64,000 bases of DNA from Qipengyuania sp. S6317L1 (lineage in GTDB: Bacteria; Pseudomonadota; Alphaproteobacteria; Sphingomonadales; Sphingomonadaceae), in contig NZ_JALKAJ010000002.1 of NCBI RefSeq assembly GCF_023015615.1, positions 248,001 through 312,000 on the forward strand, written 5' to 3'. Made by a program: the position numbers and the translations under genes. Below the pieces are notes generated by a model. That model was not told the origin of the DNA. It saw nothing but the letters and a program-made list of their open reading frames with translations, and did not search any database. Shown here piece by piece: positions 8,565 to 17,441 of the stretch (the stretch's first letter is position 1; each line of letters begins with the position of its first letter).

Positions 8565-9026
8565 CTAGCCCACAGTCGCCTTCACGATCTTGCCGGGGCT
8601 CGCAGGTGGCTCGCCCTTTGGCAGGGCGTGGACATGTTCCATGCCGCTCTCGACATTGCCCCACACGGTGTATTGGCCATCGAGGAAGTGCGCGTCTTCG
8701 AAGCAGATAAAGAATTGCGAGTTTGCACTGTCAGGCATTTGCGAACGCGCCATCGAGCAGGTGCCTTCGACGTGCGGCTCAGAGTTGAACTCGGCCTTGA
8801 GGTCTGGCTTTTCCGAGCCGCCCATGCCAGTGCCGGTCGGGTCGCCGCCCTGCGCCATGAAACCTGGGATCACGCGGTGGAAGACAACGCCATCGTAGAA
8901 GCCTTCGCTGGCAAGCTCGGTGATGCGCTCAACGTGGCCCGGTGCCAGATCAGGACGCAGCTTGATCACAACATCCTTTCCCTCGCCATCGCCTGTATCG
9001 AGCGTGAAAGTCAGTTTATCGGCCAT
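8565..9026 (-). CDS. Cyclophilin-type peptidyl-prolyl cis-trans isomerase
   Basis: Catalyses cis-trans isomerisation of peptidyl-proline bonds. The 153-residue protein is a single cyclophilin domain without a signal peptide, so it is cytoplasmic (PpiB-like). Family signatures are YDGVVFHRVIPGFMAQGGDPTGTG, then CSMARSQMPDSANSQFFIC and LDGQYTVWGNV. I use the ATG at 9026 (MADKLTF), which has AGGAG upstream; a TTG two codons earlier is less likely. It heads a minus-strand group of three genes. Confidence 0.92.
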   Translation of the reverse strand: MADKLTFTLDTGDGEGKDVVIKLRPDLAPGHVERITELASEGFYDGVVFHRVIPGFMAQGGDPTGTGMGGSEKPDLKAEFNSEPHVEGTCSMARSQMPDSANSQFFICFEDAHFLDGQYTVWGNVESGMEHVHALPKGEPPASPGKIVKATVG

Positions 9027-9125
9027 TTTCAAAAAATCTCCTGAATGTTTGAAAGGCTCTTTAGCAGGTGATGCGCAGCTGTCACCCGGTTGCTTTTCGT
9101 GAAGCCGCTTCTAAACCCGTCATTT

Positions 9126-10574
9126 ATGGTCGATCCCTCTTCTCTCGATGAAATCCGCATGGCGTCTGACGTTGAGGAAACGGTGCGCCCGGACGACCGG
9201 ATCGATGATGAGCGCCACGATGAGGAAAACCGCCTAAAACGCTCCTATGTGAGTGCGGTCAAGGAGGCCTTGAGCGAGGGAGACACCAATGCGGTGTACG
9301 ACCTCGTCGAACCGCTCCACCCTGCGGATATTGCCGACCTTCTCGAACTGACCGAAGAAGAGGATCGCTCAAACCTCGCCGCAGCAATCACTGACCTCAT
9401 GTCGCCCGAGGTGGTGGCAGAGCTCAACGATCACGTGCGCGAATTGATGATGGAGGCGCTCGCCCCGCAAGACGTTGCCACCATCACGGAGCAGATGGAG
9501 ACCGATGACGCGGTCCAATTGCTCGAAGACCTCGACGAAGACGACCGACGAGCGATCATCGACGAACTTGAGCCTGAGACACAGGCGGCGGTCGAAAGCG
9601 CGCTTTCCTATCCAGAGGAGACCGCCGGGCGATTGATGAACCGCCATGTGATGGCGGTGCCAGAGCATCTGACGGTGGGCGACCTCATTGATTACCTTCG
9701 CGAAGAAGGCGATCTGGAGCATGATTTTTACGAAGTGTTTGTAGTCGATGCGTCGCATCATCCGGTTGGCACCTGCGCGCTCAACTGGATTTTGACGACA
9801 CCCCGCACCATCAAGCTTGTCGATGTGATGAAGCGCGACCAGACGCTGATCCCGGTCAACACCGATCAGGAAGAAGTGGCGCTGATGTTCCAGAAATACG
9901 CGCTCATCTCTGCCGCCGTAGTGGATGAAAGCGGGCGTCTGGTGGGTCAGATGACGGTGGACGATGTTGTGCACATCATCTCCGAAGAGGCGGGCGAGGA
10001 CGCTCTGCTTCTTTCAGGTGCGGGTGATGGTGATATCAACGAGCCAATCAAGGAAGCGTATTCCAGCCGCGTGCGCTGGCTTGTCGCCAACCTTGGAACG
10101 GCAGTCGTCGCCAGCGCCATCATCGCCTTTTTCGGTGCGGCGATTGAGCAATTGGTCGCGCTCGCAGTGCTGATGCCCATTGTGGCGAGCATCGGCGGCA
10201 ATGCCGGCACGCAGACGATGGCCGTTGCCGTACGCGCGATTGCAACCAACCAGCTGACGCGCGCGAACACCTGGCGCATTGTCTGGCGCGAACTTCGCGT
10301 GGCGCTCCTCAATGGCGCCACGGTCGCGGTGCTTATCGGGATTGCCGCTGGCATTTTGTTCAGCCCTGAAATGGGCGTTGTGATCGCGATCGCTATGGTG
10401 ATCAATATCGCCATTTCCGGCCTTGCAGGCGTGCTTGTGCCTGTGACTTTTGAGCGGTTGGGACAAGACCCTGCCGTCGCCTCGAGCGTATTTGTCACCA
10501 TGATCACGGACTCGATGGGTTTCTTCGCCTTTTTGGGCCTCGCAGTTGTGGCTGGATTGGCCCCGCTGGGTTGA
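9126..10574 (+). CDS. mgtE: Magnesium transporter MgtE
   Basis: Inner-membrane Mg2+ channel/transporter. The 482-residue protein has the family architecture. An acidic N-terminal superhelical domain (about 25-150) contains HPADIADLLE and LEDLDEDDR. A CBS pair (about 160-285, TAGRLMNRHVMAVPEHLTV) follows, then a membrane domain with five helices from about 310, including the pore motif PIVASIGGNAGTQT. The start at 9126 (MVDPSS) is preferred over an upstream TTG at 9090, which would add a non-conserved extension. Regulation in this family comes from Mg2+ binding to the N and CBS domains; I see no Mg riboswitch in the short upstream gap. Confidence 0.94.
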   Translation: MVDPSSLDEIRMASDVEETVRPDDRIDDERHDEENRLKRSYVSAVKEALSEGDTNAVYDLVEPLHPADIADLLELTEEEDRSNLAAAITDLMSPEVVAELNDHVRELMMEALAPQDVATITEQMETDDAVQLLEDLDEDDRRAIIDELEPETQAAVESALSYPEETAGRLMNRHVMAVPEHLTVGDLIDYLREEGDLEHDFYEVFVVDASHHPVGTCALNWILTTPRTIKLVDVMKRDQTLIPVNTDQEEVALMFQKYALISAAVVDESGRLVGQMTVDDVVHIISEEAGEDALLLSGAGDGDINEPIKEAYSSRVRWLVANLGTAVVASAIIAFFGAAIEQLVALAVLMPIVASIGGNAGTQTMAVAVRAIATNQLTRANTWRIVWRELRVALLNGATVAVLIGIAAGILFSPEMGVVIAIAMVINIAISGLAGVLVPVTFERLGQDPAVASSVFVTMITDSMGFFAFLGLAVVAGLAPLG

Positions 10575-10619
10575 ATTGCTCAGTAGAGTCATGGCAATGT
10601 CTTCACGAAGGAGGCTTTG

Positions 10620-10976
10620 ATGGCACTAGAAGTAAACGAAGTAATTACTCGTCACGGGAGCGTAATGTTTGATCACGGTGTGGAGCCGCGACCAGCATCA
10701 CGCGAGGTCAATGGCAACGTAACAATCAATACCGATGCAAGGCCTGGTATTCCGTCTCATTTTGAAGTGAGTCGAATGATCACCGCTCACTCTGAATTAG
10801 ACGGCATCAAATTCTCGAACACCTTTCACTTAAATACTGTCGTAGCGGCTGACGGGTCAGATAAAGAATACTATAGAATAGATGCAGCCTCGGTAGCTCA
10901 CTTGCCGGAATTGCTAAGGAAAATTGCAGACGAGGTTGAAAAGACATCTCAAAAATACTCGTCATCTGAAGACTAA
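10620..10976 (+). CDS. Hypothetical protein
   Basis: 118 residues, no signal peptide or membrane segment. A strong ribosome site (AAGGAGG) lies just before the ATG at 10620, which supports a real gene. The sequence is soluble and acidic at the end (EEVEKTSQ...SSED), and its A+T content looks higher than that of its neighbours, suggesting acquired DNA. I do not recognise a domain. It stands between mgtE and a DUF1489 gene, 10 bases from the latter. Confidence 0.65.
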   Translation: MALEVNEVITRHGSVMFDHGVEPRPASREVNGNVTINTDARPGIPSHFEVSRMITAHSELDGIKFSNTFHLNTVVAADGSDKEYYRIDAASVAHLPELLRKIADEVEKTSQKYSSSED

Positions 10977-10986
10977 GTTCTGAATA

Positions 10987-11379
10987 GTGCCCCTTCACCT
11001 CACGAAAATTGCCTATGGAGCGCAGAGCTACGCCGAGCTTGAAAGCTGGTATCGCGGAGGAACCCGCGCGCCCTATCTTACGACCAAGTATCGCCCGACC
11101 AAGTGGGAGCAATGCATCGGCGGATCGCTTTATTGGATCCACCAACATTCTATTGTCGCGCGCTCGGAAATCCTTGGCTTTTCGCAAACCGACAGCGGGC
11201 GTTGGCTGATTGAACTCAAACCCGAACTCGTTCGCGTTGAACCTCGACCAAAGCGCGCCCATCAGGGGTGGCGCTATCTCAAGGGTGAGCCCCCGCGCGA
11301 TCTAGAGGAGGGCGAGGACATTGGCGACGCGCTCCCCGGCAAGCTTGCAGCAAAGCTTGAAAAACTGGGTCTGGTTTAA
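10987..11379 (+). CDS. DUF1489 family protein
   Basis: 130-residue member of DUF1489, a family of unknown function found mainly in alphaproteobacteria. The typical opening (LHLTKIAYGAQS), the central RPTKWEQCIGGSLYWIHQHSIVARSEILGF and the basic region near PRPKRAHQGWRYL are all present. Start is a GTG at 10987, only 10 bases after the preceding stop. The family is conserved and cytoplasmic; no function can be given from the sequence. Confidence 0.85.
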   Translation: MPLHLTKIAYGAQSYAELESWYRGGTRAPYLTTKYRPTKWEQCIGGSLYWIHQHSIVARSEILGFSQTDSGRWLIELKPELVRVEPRPKRAHQGWRYLKGEPPRDLEEGEDIGDALPGKLAAKLEKLGLV

Positions 11380-11473
11380 GGGCCCTCCCCGCGCCAGAAC
11401 TCTCCTAGCGCGCGAGGGGCCCGTCACCAGAAACTGGAAACCTTCGACGGCTTCCGTATGTGCAAAAAAGCTA

Positions 11474-11716
11474 TCAAGGATTTCGAGGCAAGATCGGCGT
11501 GACTTCGCGATCAGCGTCACCGGCCATGGCTTCCTCAGCCGAGGCGAAGGTCGCCGCAGTCGTGACCCCTAACGAGGACAGCGCCTGAATGGCGGCCACA
11601 GCGATCAATGCCGCCATAAGCCCGTATTCAATTGCCGCTGAACCTCGCTCATCGCGCAGTAGGAGGGACAAGGCTCGGGGTGCTCTTTGGAGCGTAGCAA
11701 GAATGTGATGTGTCAT
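11474..11716 (-). CDS. Flp/Fap-type pilin, orphan
   Basis: 80-residue type IVb prepilin. The basic leader ends in RDERG, followed by the mature start SAAIEYGLMAALIAVAAI; the E and Y five and six residues after the cleavage glycine are the Flp hallmark. TadV/CpaA-type prepilin peptidase would cut after the glycine. ATG at 11716; an in-frame GTG lies four codons upstream. No tad/cpa assembly genes are nearby, so it must use machinery encoded elsewhere, or is a leftover. Confidence 0.85.
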   Translation of the reverse strand: MTHHILATLQRAPRALSLLLRDERGSAAIEYGLMAALIAVAAIQALSSLGVTTAATFASAEEAMAGDADREVTPILPRNP

Positions 11717-11857
11717 GGCGATTGTCACTAGGCACCGCGCCCTGACACAATGCTCACCAAGCTGGTGAAGTGCGCGAATTTCCGACCTACGGTTAAATAC
11801 GTAAGGCGCGCAACGAAGGCTGGCGAGTGCTCGCTTGGCGCCAGTTTTTCCTATGCC

Positions 11858-12526
11858 TTATGTGAGCGGTGGTGCGCCGGAATAAATCCAGAAAGTGATT
11901 CCTGTCGCCACTATGAGACAGGCGAGCGCCCTTACCCATTGTGTCGGCGAGTTATCCTCGACGTTCATCGCCTTCTCGCCCGATCCCGCGACCATCGGAC
12001 CAATCAGGTTTTGCGCCTGCAGAGCGCCGTAAAAACCAACTGCGGTGATGTGCAGGCCAATCATGCCGAATACCACCCAGTAAAACCATTTGTGCGTATC
12101 GGTCAGGAAATCAGCGTTCGCGACGCCGACGAGCGGGTTCAGTGGCCCGGTCGCGCCGTCAAAAGGATCGCCTGCAAAAAGCCCCATCGACACTTGCGCC
12201 AGGGTTAGGCCTAGAAGGGCTAAAACCGCCAATGCGCCAAGCGGCGTGTGGCCCTTATGCTGCTTATGCGGAAACTCGCCGCGCAGATAGCTGAGAACGG
12301 CGCCCGGCCCTTTGACAAAGCTTGTGAAACGCGCGGTTCTCGTGCCGACAAAGCCCCATAGAATGCGAAAGAGGATAAGGGCCAGAAGCACATGACCCAA
12401 TCGCATATGCGTGCCCCATTGCGAATTTTCGGCGGTGACCCACATGGCGGGCAGAAGCAGGACGAACGACCAATGCGTCAAACGCACTGGCCAATCCCAG
12501 ATCTTTACCGAATGTGTCGCCACCAC
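11858..12526 (-). CDS. Cytochrome b561-family membrane protein
   Basis: 222-residue inner-membrane di-heme cytochrome b of the prokaryotic b561 type. The N-terminal KIWDWPVRLTHWSFVLLL contains the first haem-ligand histidine region; further candidates are HMRLGHVLLAL, LTDTHKWFYWVVFGMIGLHITAVG. Four or five membrane segments can be seen, the last near the C-terminus (ACLIVATGITFWIY). It begins at a GTG (12526), 18 bases after the cytochrome c' gene, which points to a cytochrome c'/b561 electron-transfer pair at the periplasmic face, an arrangement known in other proteobacteria. Confidence 0.87.
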   Translation of the reverse strand: MVATHSVKIWDWPVRLTHWSFVLLLPAMWVTAENSQWGTHMRLGHVLLALILFRILWGFVGTRTARFTSFVKGPGAVLSYLRGEFPHKQHKGHTPLGALAVLALLGLTLAQVSMGLFAGDPFDGATGPLNPLVGVANADFLTDTHKWFYWVVFGMIGLHITAVGFYGALQAQNLIGPMVAGSGEKAMNVEDNSPTQWVRALACLIVATGITFWIYSGAPPLT

Positions 12527-12543
12527 CGCTGGCCCCAGCTAAC

Positions 12544-13068
12544 TCAGGCGTCGTCGTCGACGCGGTATTTGTCGTGGCACGCCTTGCAGCCGTTTGTGCC
12601 AAGATTGCCAACCTGACCGCCAACCGCCTCCGGGTCTCCGGTTTCGGCCGCTGCCATCAAATCCTCTGACGCGGCGATCGCGTTCTGGATTGCTTCATCG
12701 AAGCCTTGCGGATCTTCCCAGATCGCTGCGAGCGCCTCGGTGTCATAACCCGCTTCCATGCTTGTCCCATCGGGGAAAAGGCCGGGCAGGCGCTTCAGTC
12801 GTTCATTGATTTCAGCCGCGCTGGTTTGAATGATAGCCATATCTGGGCTGTCTGCTTCAAGCTGTTCACGCACAGCTTTGAAACTGTCGCCAATGGCCTC
12901 GAAATTGTCCTGACGCTCAGCGATTTCGGCTGGCGCATCACCAGCCGGCGCAGCGGTTTCATCACCCGCATCGCCAGCCCCGCCGCTACAGGCAGATAGC
13001 AGGGCGAATGCAGAAACAGCGGCGAAAACGGACGGTGCAGACGAAAACTTGAGGGGCATTCGGGCCAT
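12544..13068 (-). CDS. Cytochrome c' lipoprotein
   Basis: 174-residue exported c-type cytochrome. The haem-attachment motif CKACHDKYR is near the C-terminus, as in four-helix-bundle cytochromes c'. The N-terminus carries a hydrophobic segment and lipobox (FALLSAC), followed by a Gly/Ala/Asp-rich linker, so it is probably membrane-anchored by lipid, unlike classic soluble cytochrome c'. AGGAG lies seven bases before the ATG at 13068, which fixes the start. Partner of the b561-type cytochrome immediately downstream. The usual roles in the family are electron transfer or binding of NO. Confidence 0.9.
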   Translation of the reverse strand: MARMPLKFSSAPSVFAAVSAFALLSACSGGAGDAGDETAAPAGDAPAEIAERQDNFEAIGDSFKAVREQLEADSPDMAIIQTSAAEINERLKRLPGLFPDGTSMEAGYDTEALAAIWEDPQGFDEAIQNAIAASEDLMAAAETGDPEAVGGQVGNLGTNGCKACHDKYRVDDDA

Positions 13069-13141
13069 GAGGCTCTCCTTGTTCACTGACGATCCCTTGG
13101 CGAAAGGTCTATCGCAATCTCTTGAAATCGCAAATCATGTT

Positions 13142-14020
13142 TTAATCCGATGGCGGCTTTGGAAACAACACGGGCGTATTCTCGCGGTATTTCTGATATT
13201 CGGGATCATCGCCCCAACGCTCCTTCGCTTGCTCTTCCTGCAGATTGATCCCGCTGATCCGGGTGAGGAGGATGTAAACAAAGATCGGTGAAATCACGGC
13301 GAGCCATGAGGGTCCGGACAAAACCGGGATGGCAATCACAAGGATGCCGGTCCACAAGGTGATCTCGCCAAAATAGTTGGGATGGCGGCTCCATTTCCAA
13401 AGCCCCACGTCGATGAAGTCGCCTTCGTTCTGCGGGTCGTTTTTGAACGCACTCTTTTGTGCATCGGCAACGCTTTCAAACACGAAACCAAACAGCCAGA
13501 TCGCAGAGCCGATGAAGAAAAACGCGCCGATCGGTTCACGACTTTCAGCAGTGATAACCACAATCGCGGCCGAGGCGGTGAAGACCACCCAAAGAGCCTG
13601 AAGCGTCCAGGCAGCAAGGAAGCGGGCTGGCTTCGTTTTGATCTTCTCAAACCGGCTGTCAGAGCCGCCGCTGTTCTTGATGCGGATAAAGAGGAATGTG
13701 CCAAGCCTGATGCACCATACGACGACCATTGCGGCAACCACGAGACTGCGCGTGTCGAGATCGCCGTGGTAGGCAAAGGCGGCGTAAACGCTCAGCAATG
13801 TCACCGTGAAATAGGTGATCGCACCCATGGTATCGTAGAATTTGTCGCTCTGCGCGATGGCTGAGGGGATAAATGCAAGCCAGTTAAGGGCAAGCGCCCA
13901 AAGCCCTGCGACAAACATCGCCTTGAGCCCGAATAATGGAACACTGTTCGCGCCCGCATACCATGAAAAGGCCAATATGAGGGCGGCAACGATTACCACC
14001 ACGCCCAGACTTTTTCCCAT
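13142..14020 (-). CDS. DUF1295 / steroid 5-alpha-reductase-like membrane protein
   Basis: 292 residues with about seven membrane segments. The C-terminal half has the isoprenylcysteine methyltransferase/steroid reductase-like signature: GLWKWSRHPNYFGEITLWTG, then GDDPEYQKYRENTPVLFP at the end. DUF1295 proteins are inner-membrane proteins presumed to be NAD(P)H-dependent reductases of lipophilic substrates, but the bacterial substrates are unknown. It lies upstream of the cytochrome pair on the same strand, separated by about 70 bases. Confidence 0.85.
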   Translation of the reverse strand: MGKSLGVVVIVAALILAFSWYAGANSVPLFGLKAMFVAGLWALALNWLAFIPSAIAQSDKFYDTMGAITYFTVTLLSVYAAFAYHGDLDTRSLVVAAMVVVWCIRLGTFLFIRIKNSGGSDSRFEKIKTKPARFLAAWTLQALWVVFTASAAIVVITAESREPIGAFFFIGSAIWLFGFVFESVADAQKSAFKNDPQNEGDFIDVGLWKWSRHPNYFGEITLWTGILVIAIPVLSGPSWLAVISPIFVYILLTRISGINLQEEQAKERWGDDPEYQKYRENTPVLFPKPPSD

Positions 14021-14183
14021 AGCTAACCCCCTGCTTTTCTTATCTAACCCCGCCTGCCTTTGTCTTGGCGATTAACGGGCGAATATCAAATTTCACGCCT
14101 CATCTCATCGCACGGGCGTGTCAGAGTTAGAAGCGCGCAGCACATCTATTCGTTCCGATGCCGCCACTTATCGTTGCCAGACC

Positions 14184-14876
14184 TCAAGCGGCGGTCCTTG
14201 ATTTTTCGACCACCCGTCTCAGCACATTGACATAGGTGTCAGGCCCCTGCGCACCGGGCACCATGAATTTGCCATTGATGATCATCGCGGGGACGCCAGA
14301 GATATTGTGTTCCCATGCCTGGCGCTCCTCCGCTTCGACGCGGGCATTGATTTCCGGATCATCAAGCGCAGCTTTCGCAGCCAGTTTGTGCAGGCCGACG
14401 CCAGCCGCGATTTCAAGCAGGACTTCGCGGTCGGAGAGGTCGCGGCGCTCGTGGAAGTGGGCCTTGAACAAAGCCAGCTTAAGCGCGGTTTGAACCTGTG
14501 GCCCCGCCTCTTCAAGTGCAAAGGCGAGCAGGCAATGGCACTCCCTCGTGTTCCACATCATCGCTGGCGGTGCGGGGTTCTGATCACCCTGATAAACGAG
14601 CGATACGCCCGCTTCTTCAGCGATAGCTTTCATCTGTCCACGCACTGCCGCGCCTTCCTCGGCTGAGCGGCCATATTTGCGTTTCAGGTGTGCCTCTTGC
14701 TCCTCGCCTTCAGATGGCATGTCCGGATTAAGTTCAAATGGACGCCACCGGATCTGAGCTTCCACCTCTCCATCAAGCTTGCCCAATGCCTGTTGCAATT
14801 GCCCGTATCCGATAAGGCACCACGGACACATCACGTCGGAATAGATGTCGATTGTCAGCTTTTCGGGCGCGCTCAT
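14184..14876 (-). CDS. DsbA-family oxidoreductase, FrnE-like
   Basis: A thioredoxin-fold protein of the FrnE/2-hydroxychromene-2-carboxylate isomerase branch, 230 residues. It has the CPWC active site (DVMCPWCLIGY) and the cis-proline loop (NISGVPAMIING). No signal peptide is present, so it should work in the cytoplasm as a disulfide isomerase or oxidoreductase. The ATG at 14876 overlaps the nudC stop (ATGA), indicating translational coupling; a ribosome-like GGAG lies just upstream. Confidence 0.88.
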   Translation of the reverse strand: MSAPEKLTIDIYSDVMCPWCLIGYGQLQQALGKLDGEVEAQIRWRPFELNPDMPSEGEEQEAHLKRKYGRSAEEGAAVRGQMKAIAEEAGVSLVYQGDQNPAPPAMMWNTRECHCLLAFALEEAGPQVQTALKLALFKAHFHERRDLSDREVLLEIAAGVGLHKLAAKAALDDPEINARVEAEERQAWEHNISGVPAMIINGKFMVPGAQGPDTYVNVLRRVVEKSRTAA

Positions 14877-15763
14877 GCCTTTTTCTCCAGCCACCACTTC
14901 ATCAGATTAAACGCAATAGCATGGGGCGGCGGGGCGGCGAATGGACCATCGCCATTGAGAGAACTCGCCACTTCTTCGCGGGTGTACCAATTGATTTCGG
15001 CCATCTCCGTTTCATCAATTACAAGCGCATCATCATCGGCATAGGAATGACAGGCGATCATCAATTGGCTCGGGAATGGCCAAGGCTGGCTTGCGACATA
15101 TTCGACGTCGCGCACACGAACACCCGACTCTTCGAAAACCTCGCGTGCAACCGCCTCTTCGATGGTTTCGCCCGGCTCGACAAAGCCAGCCAGCGCCGAA
15201 AAACGTCCCTCGGGCCACCCCAGCCCGCGCCCGAGCATCAGCTTGCCCTGGTATTCGGCAAGCATGATGGTGACAGGGTCGGTGCGAGGGAAATGCTGTG
15301 CACCACAGGACGGGCAATTCCTCTGCCAGCCGCCTTTGGCGATCTCGGTCTTCGCGCCGCATTGGGCGCAATGGCGGTGGCGCGCATGCCAGTCGATCAG
15401 GCTCCTTGCGCCGCCGTATAACGCCAGATCGCCCGGATCGAGGTTCGCCATGAGCGCCCAGAGGCGCGGGTTCGCCATGCGCGGTGCGGCGTCGCCTTCA
15501 GCGGGAACGGCTGCAAAACACGCCTTCTCTCCGCCGTCCGCCCGGTCAATTCCAAGGAAAACGAGCTCCGCATCCTCCGGCGCATCGGCCAGAGTTCCCC
15601 AGGCAAGCCGCCCCGCATCGTCCAGCAGCGGCATGAGCTGGTCGAGCATCAGAAACTTTGCCTTCCAGTTCATGAGCGCACCAAGCGCCTCACGGTCGGC
15701 ACGGATATTGTCCGCGCGGTCGAGCGGAGAGCCTGAAAAGGCAATCGGCAATGGTTGAACCAT
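14873..15763 (-). CDS. nudC: NAD(+) diphosphatase (NADH pyrophosphatase)
   Basis: Nudix hydrolase that cleaves NADH/NAD+ and, in E. coli, removes NAD caps from RNA. The 296-residue protein has the NudC zinc site C132, C135, C150 and C153, the Nudix box starting at GFVEPGETIEEAVAREV (193 on) with REVFEESG, and the NADH-specific signature SQPWPFPSQ (225-233). The start overlaps the stop of the serine hydrolase ahead (TGATG) and its own stop overlaps the FrnE-like start, so three genes are coupled. Confidence 0.94.
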   Translation of the reverse strand: MVQPLPIAFSGSPLDRADNIRADREALGALMNWKAKFLMLDQLMPLLDDAGRLAWGTLADAPEDAELVFLGIDRADGGEKACFAAVPAEGDAAPRMANPRLWALMANLDPGDLALYGGARSLIDWHARHRHCAQCGAKTEIAKGGWQRNCPSCGAQHFPRTDPVTIMLAEYQGKLMLGRGLGWPEGRFSALAGFVEPGETIEEAVAREVFEESGVRVRDVEYVASQPWPFPSQLMIACHSYADDDALVIDETEMAEINWYTREEVASSLNGDGPFAAPPPHAIAFNLMKWWLEKKA

Positions 15764-17085
15764 CAGGCCGCTTTCTTGACGCGCATCGCCGAAATGTCAG
15801 CTTCGAGCGCCGCCATATATTCATCGCGGATGGGGTAAGCATCGCTGGGCATATATTGGGTGAACAATGCAGCGCGCAGACCTAGTTTGTAGTCCACGGC
15901 TGCAAGTGTGCCAGCAGCCCCGCCCCAGCCGAAAGTTCCATTGACCGAACGTCCACCAGCGCCGTGGCCCTGTCCTTCCATCCACGTGCCGGCGAGATCG
16001 ACGGTCTCGGGGAAGAGGTTGGAAACACCCTGACGGACGGCTGTCTCGCTGATCACGCGGGTTTCGCCCAATTTGCCGTAGCCAAGCAACATACGAAGGA
16101 AACGGTCATAGTCCCTTGGCGAACTGACAAGGCCTGCGCCGCCAGCGGGGAATGGCGCTTTGTCGAGGTAGATCGAGCTTGAGCCCATATCAATCGGAAG
16201 GGGGTTACCCTGGAGAATGCCGTAATTGTCGGTGAGGCGCGCCACCTGGCTCGACGGCACAGTAAAATAGGTACTTTCCATCATGCACGGCTCAAAGATT
16301 CGCTCGGACAGGAATTGCGCGAATGGCATGCCCGAGGCGACTTCGATCACGCGGCCCAGAAGGTCGAGGCTCATCGAATAAGAGAACTTCTCGCCCGGCT
16401 GTAGCACGAGCGGCATCTTGGCCAATCCATCGGCAAATGCCTCCAGGCTTCCTACTGCCTCGCCTCGGAAAATGCCGGGAATAGGCAGGCGGGTTACCCG
16501 GCCTGCAATAAGACCTGCCTCGTTATAGGCATCAGTGATCGGCCCCTTCTGGATAATGCCATAGCCGATGCCTGCCGTGTGGGTGAGCAAATGGCGCACA
16601 GTGATGTGGCGTTTTGCAGGCTCCAGATTGTCCTCGGTGATCGCGCCGTCATATTCGACCTGCACCATCATATCCTTGAACGCGGGCAATATCTCATGGA
16701 TCGGCTGGTCAAGCTCAAGCACGCCCTCGTCGATCAGGATCATCGCCGCCATCCCGGTGATGGGCTTGGTCATCGAGTAAATGCGATAGAGCGTGTCTTC
16801 ATTGACCTGCGTGTCGGAATTGAGCGCCAGAGTGCCCCCGCCAACATGGTGCGCGTGGTCTTGCTGCCCCCAACCAAAGGTCGCGTAAAGGTTCGCAACC
16901 TTGCGCTCGCTCACATATTTTTCGGCAAGCGCAGCCACGTTGGGCCAACTTTCCTCGACATTATGCGCAAGCAACTCGCGGCCAAACGGCAGGCTTCCAA
17001 GGGCGCCAATACCTGCTCCATATGCGGCCGTGCGAAACAGTGCGCGTCGGGACAGAACGGGGTCAATAAGCTTGCGGTTTTCCAA
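15763..17085 (-). CDS. Serine hydrolase, class C beta-lactamase fold
   Basis: 440 residues. The N-terminus has a twin-arginine signal (SRRALFRTAAYGAG, arginines 13-14), so export through Tat is likely. Catalytic SxxK is SMTK (104-107), and FSYSMSLDLLG corresponds to the YxN region with Ser in place of the usual Asn. Nearby HTAGIGYG and WGGAAGT also fit the family. These esterases, peptidases or penicillin-recognising proteins act on varied substrates; none can be assigned. First gene of a coupled group with nudC and a FrnE-like protein. Confidence 0.87.
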   Translation of the reverse strand: MENRKLIDPVLSRRALFRTAAYGAGIGALGSLPFGRELLAHNVEESWPNVAALAEKYVSERKVANLYATFGWGQQDHAHHVGGGTLALNSDTQVNEDTLYRIYSMTKPITGMAAMILIDEGVLELDQPIHEILPAFKDMMVQVEYDGAITEDNLEPAKRHITVRHLLTHTAGIGYGIIQKGPITDAYNEAGLIAGRVTRLPIPGIFRGEAVGSLEAFADGLAKMPLVLQPGEKFSYSMSLDLLGRVIEVASGMPFAQFLSERIFEPCMMESTYFTVPSSQVARLTDNYGILQGNPLPIDMGSSSIYLDKAPFPAGGAGLVSSPRDYDRFLRMLLGYGKLGETRVISETAVRQGVSNLFPETVDLAGTWMEGQGHGAGGRSVNGTFGWGGAAGTLAAVDYKLGLRAALFTQYMPSDAYPIRDEYMAALEADISAMRVKKAA

Positions 17086-17219
17086 GTGTCACTCTCCGAT
17101 ATGCGTGGACTTTGTCTTTTGGCGATCAATGGGGGAGCAAGGCTGAACCGTCAATTGCGTTGTCATTTAGAACCCAGTTCACTCTTGCAAATTTAAGGTG
17201 TCATAGCCATATAACACAC

Positions 17220-17441
17220 ATGTTCAATATCCTCAGCTTTCTCTTCGGGCTAATTAGCCTTTTGATCGTCATACCATCGACTATTCCCTTCCTTGGATGG
17301 GGCAATTGGATCGCCATGCCGGTGATCGTGATCGGGATCGTCTTGGGCGCGCTTTCGTCGAGCAATGGCGGGCGCAATTTCTGTCTGATCGTATTCCTGA
17401 TCGCGGCGGTGCGCCTGATGCTTGGTGGCGGATTTATCTAG
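17220..17441 (+). CDS. Small hydrophobic membrane protein
   Basis: 73 residues, almost entirely hydrophobic, with two or three membrane segments (LSFLFGLISLLIVIPST, MPVIVIGIVLGALSS, FCLIVFLIAAVRLMLG) separated by short loops including NGGRN. The gene is convergent with mutY and overlaps its end by 4 bases. Similar small proteins of unknown role occur in sphingomonads. No clear ribosome site is visible before the ATG at 17220. Confidence 0.65.
   Translation: MFNILSFLFGLISLLIVIPSTIPFLGWGNWIAMPVIVIGIVLGALSSSNGGRNFCLIVFLIAAVRLMLGGGFI

Noticed and set aside
11380-11425. GGGCCC-containing hairpin after DUF1489 as terminator
   Set aside because: The stem is interrupted by mismatches and no T-run follows on either strand.
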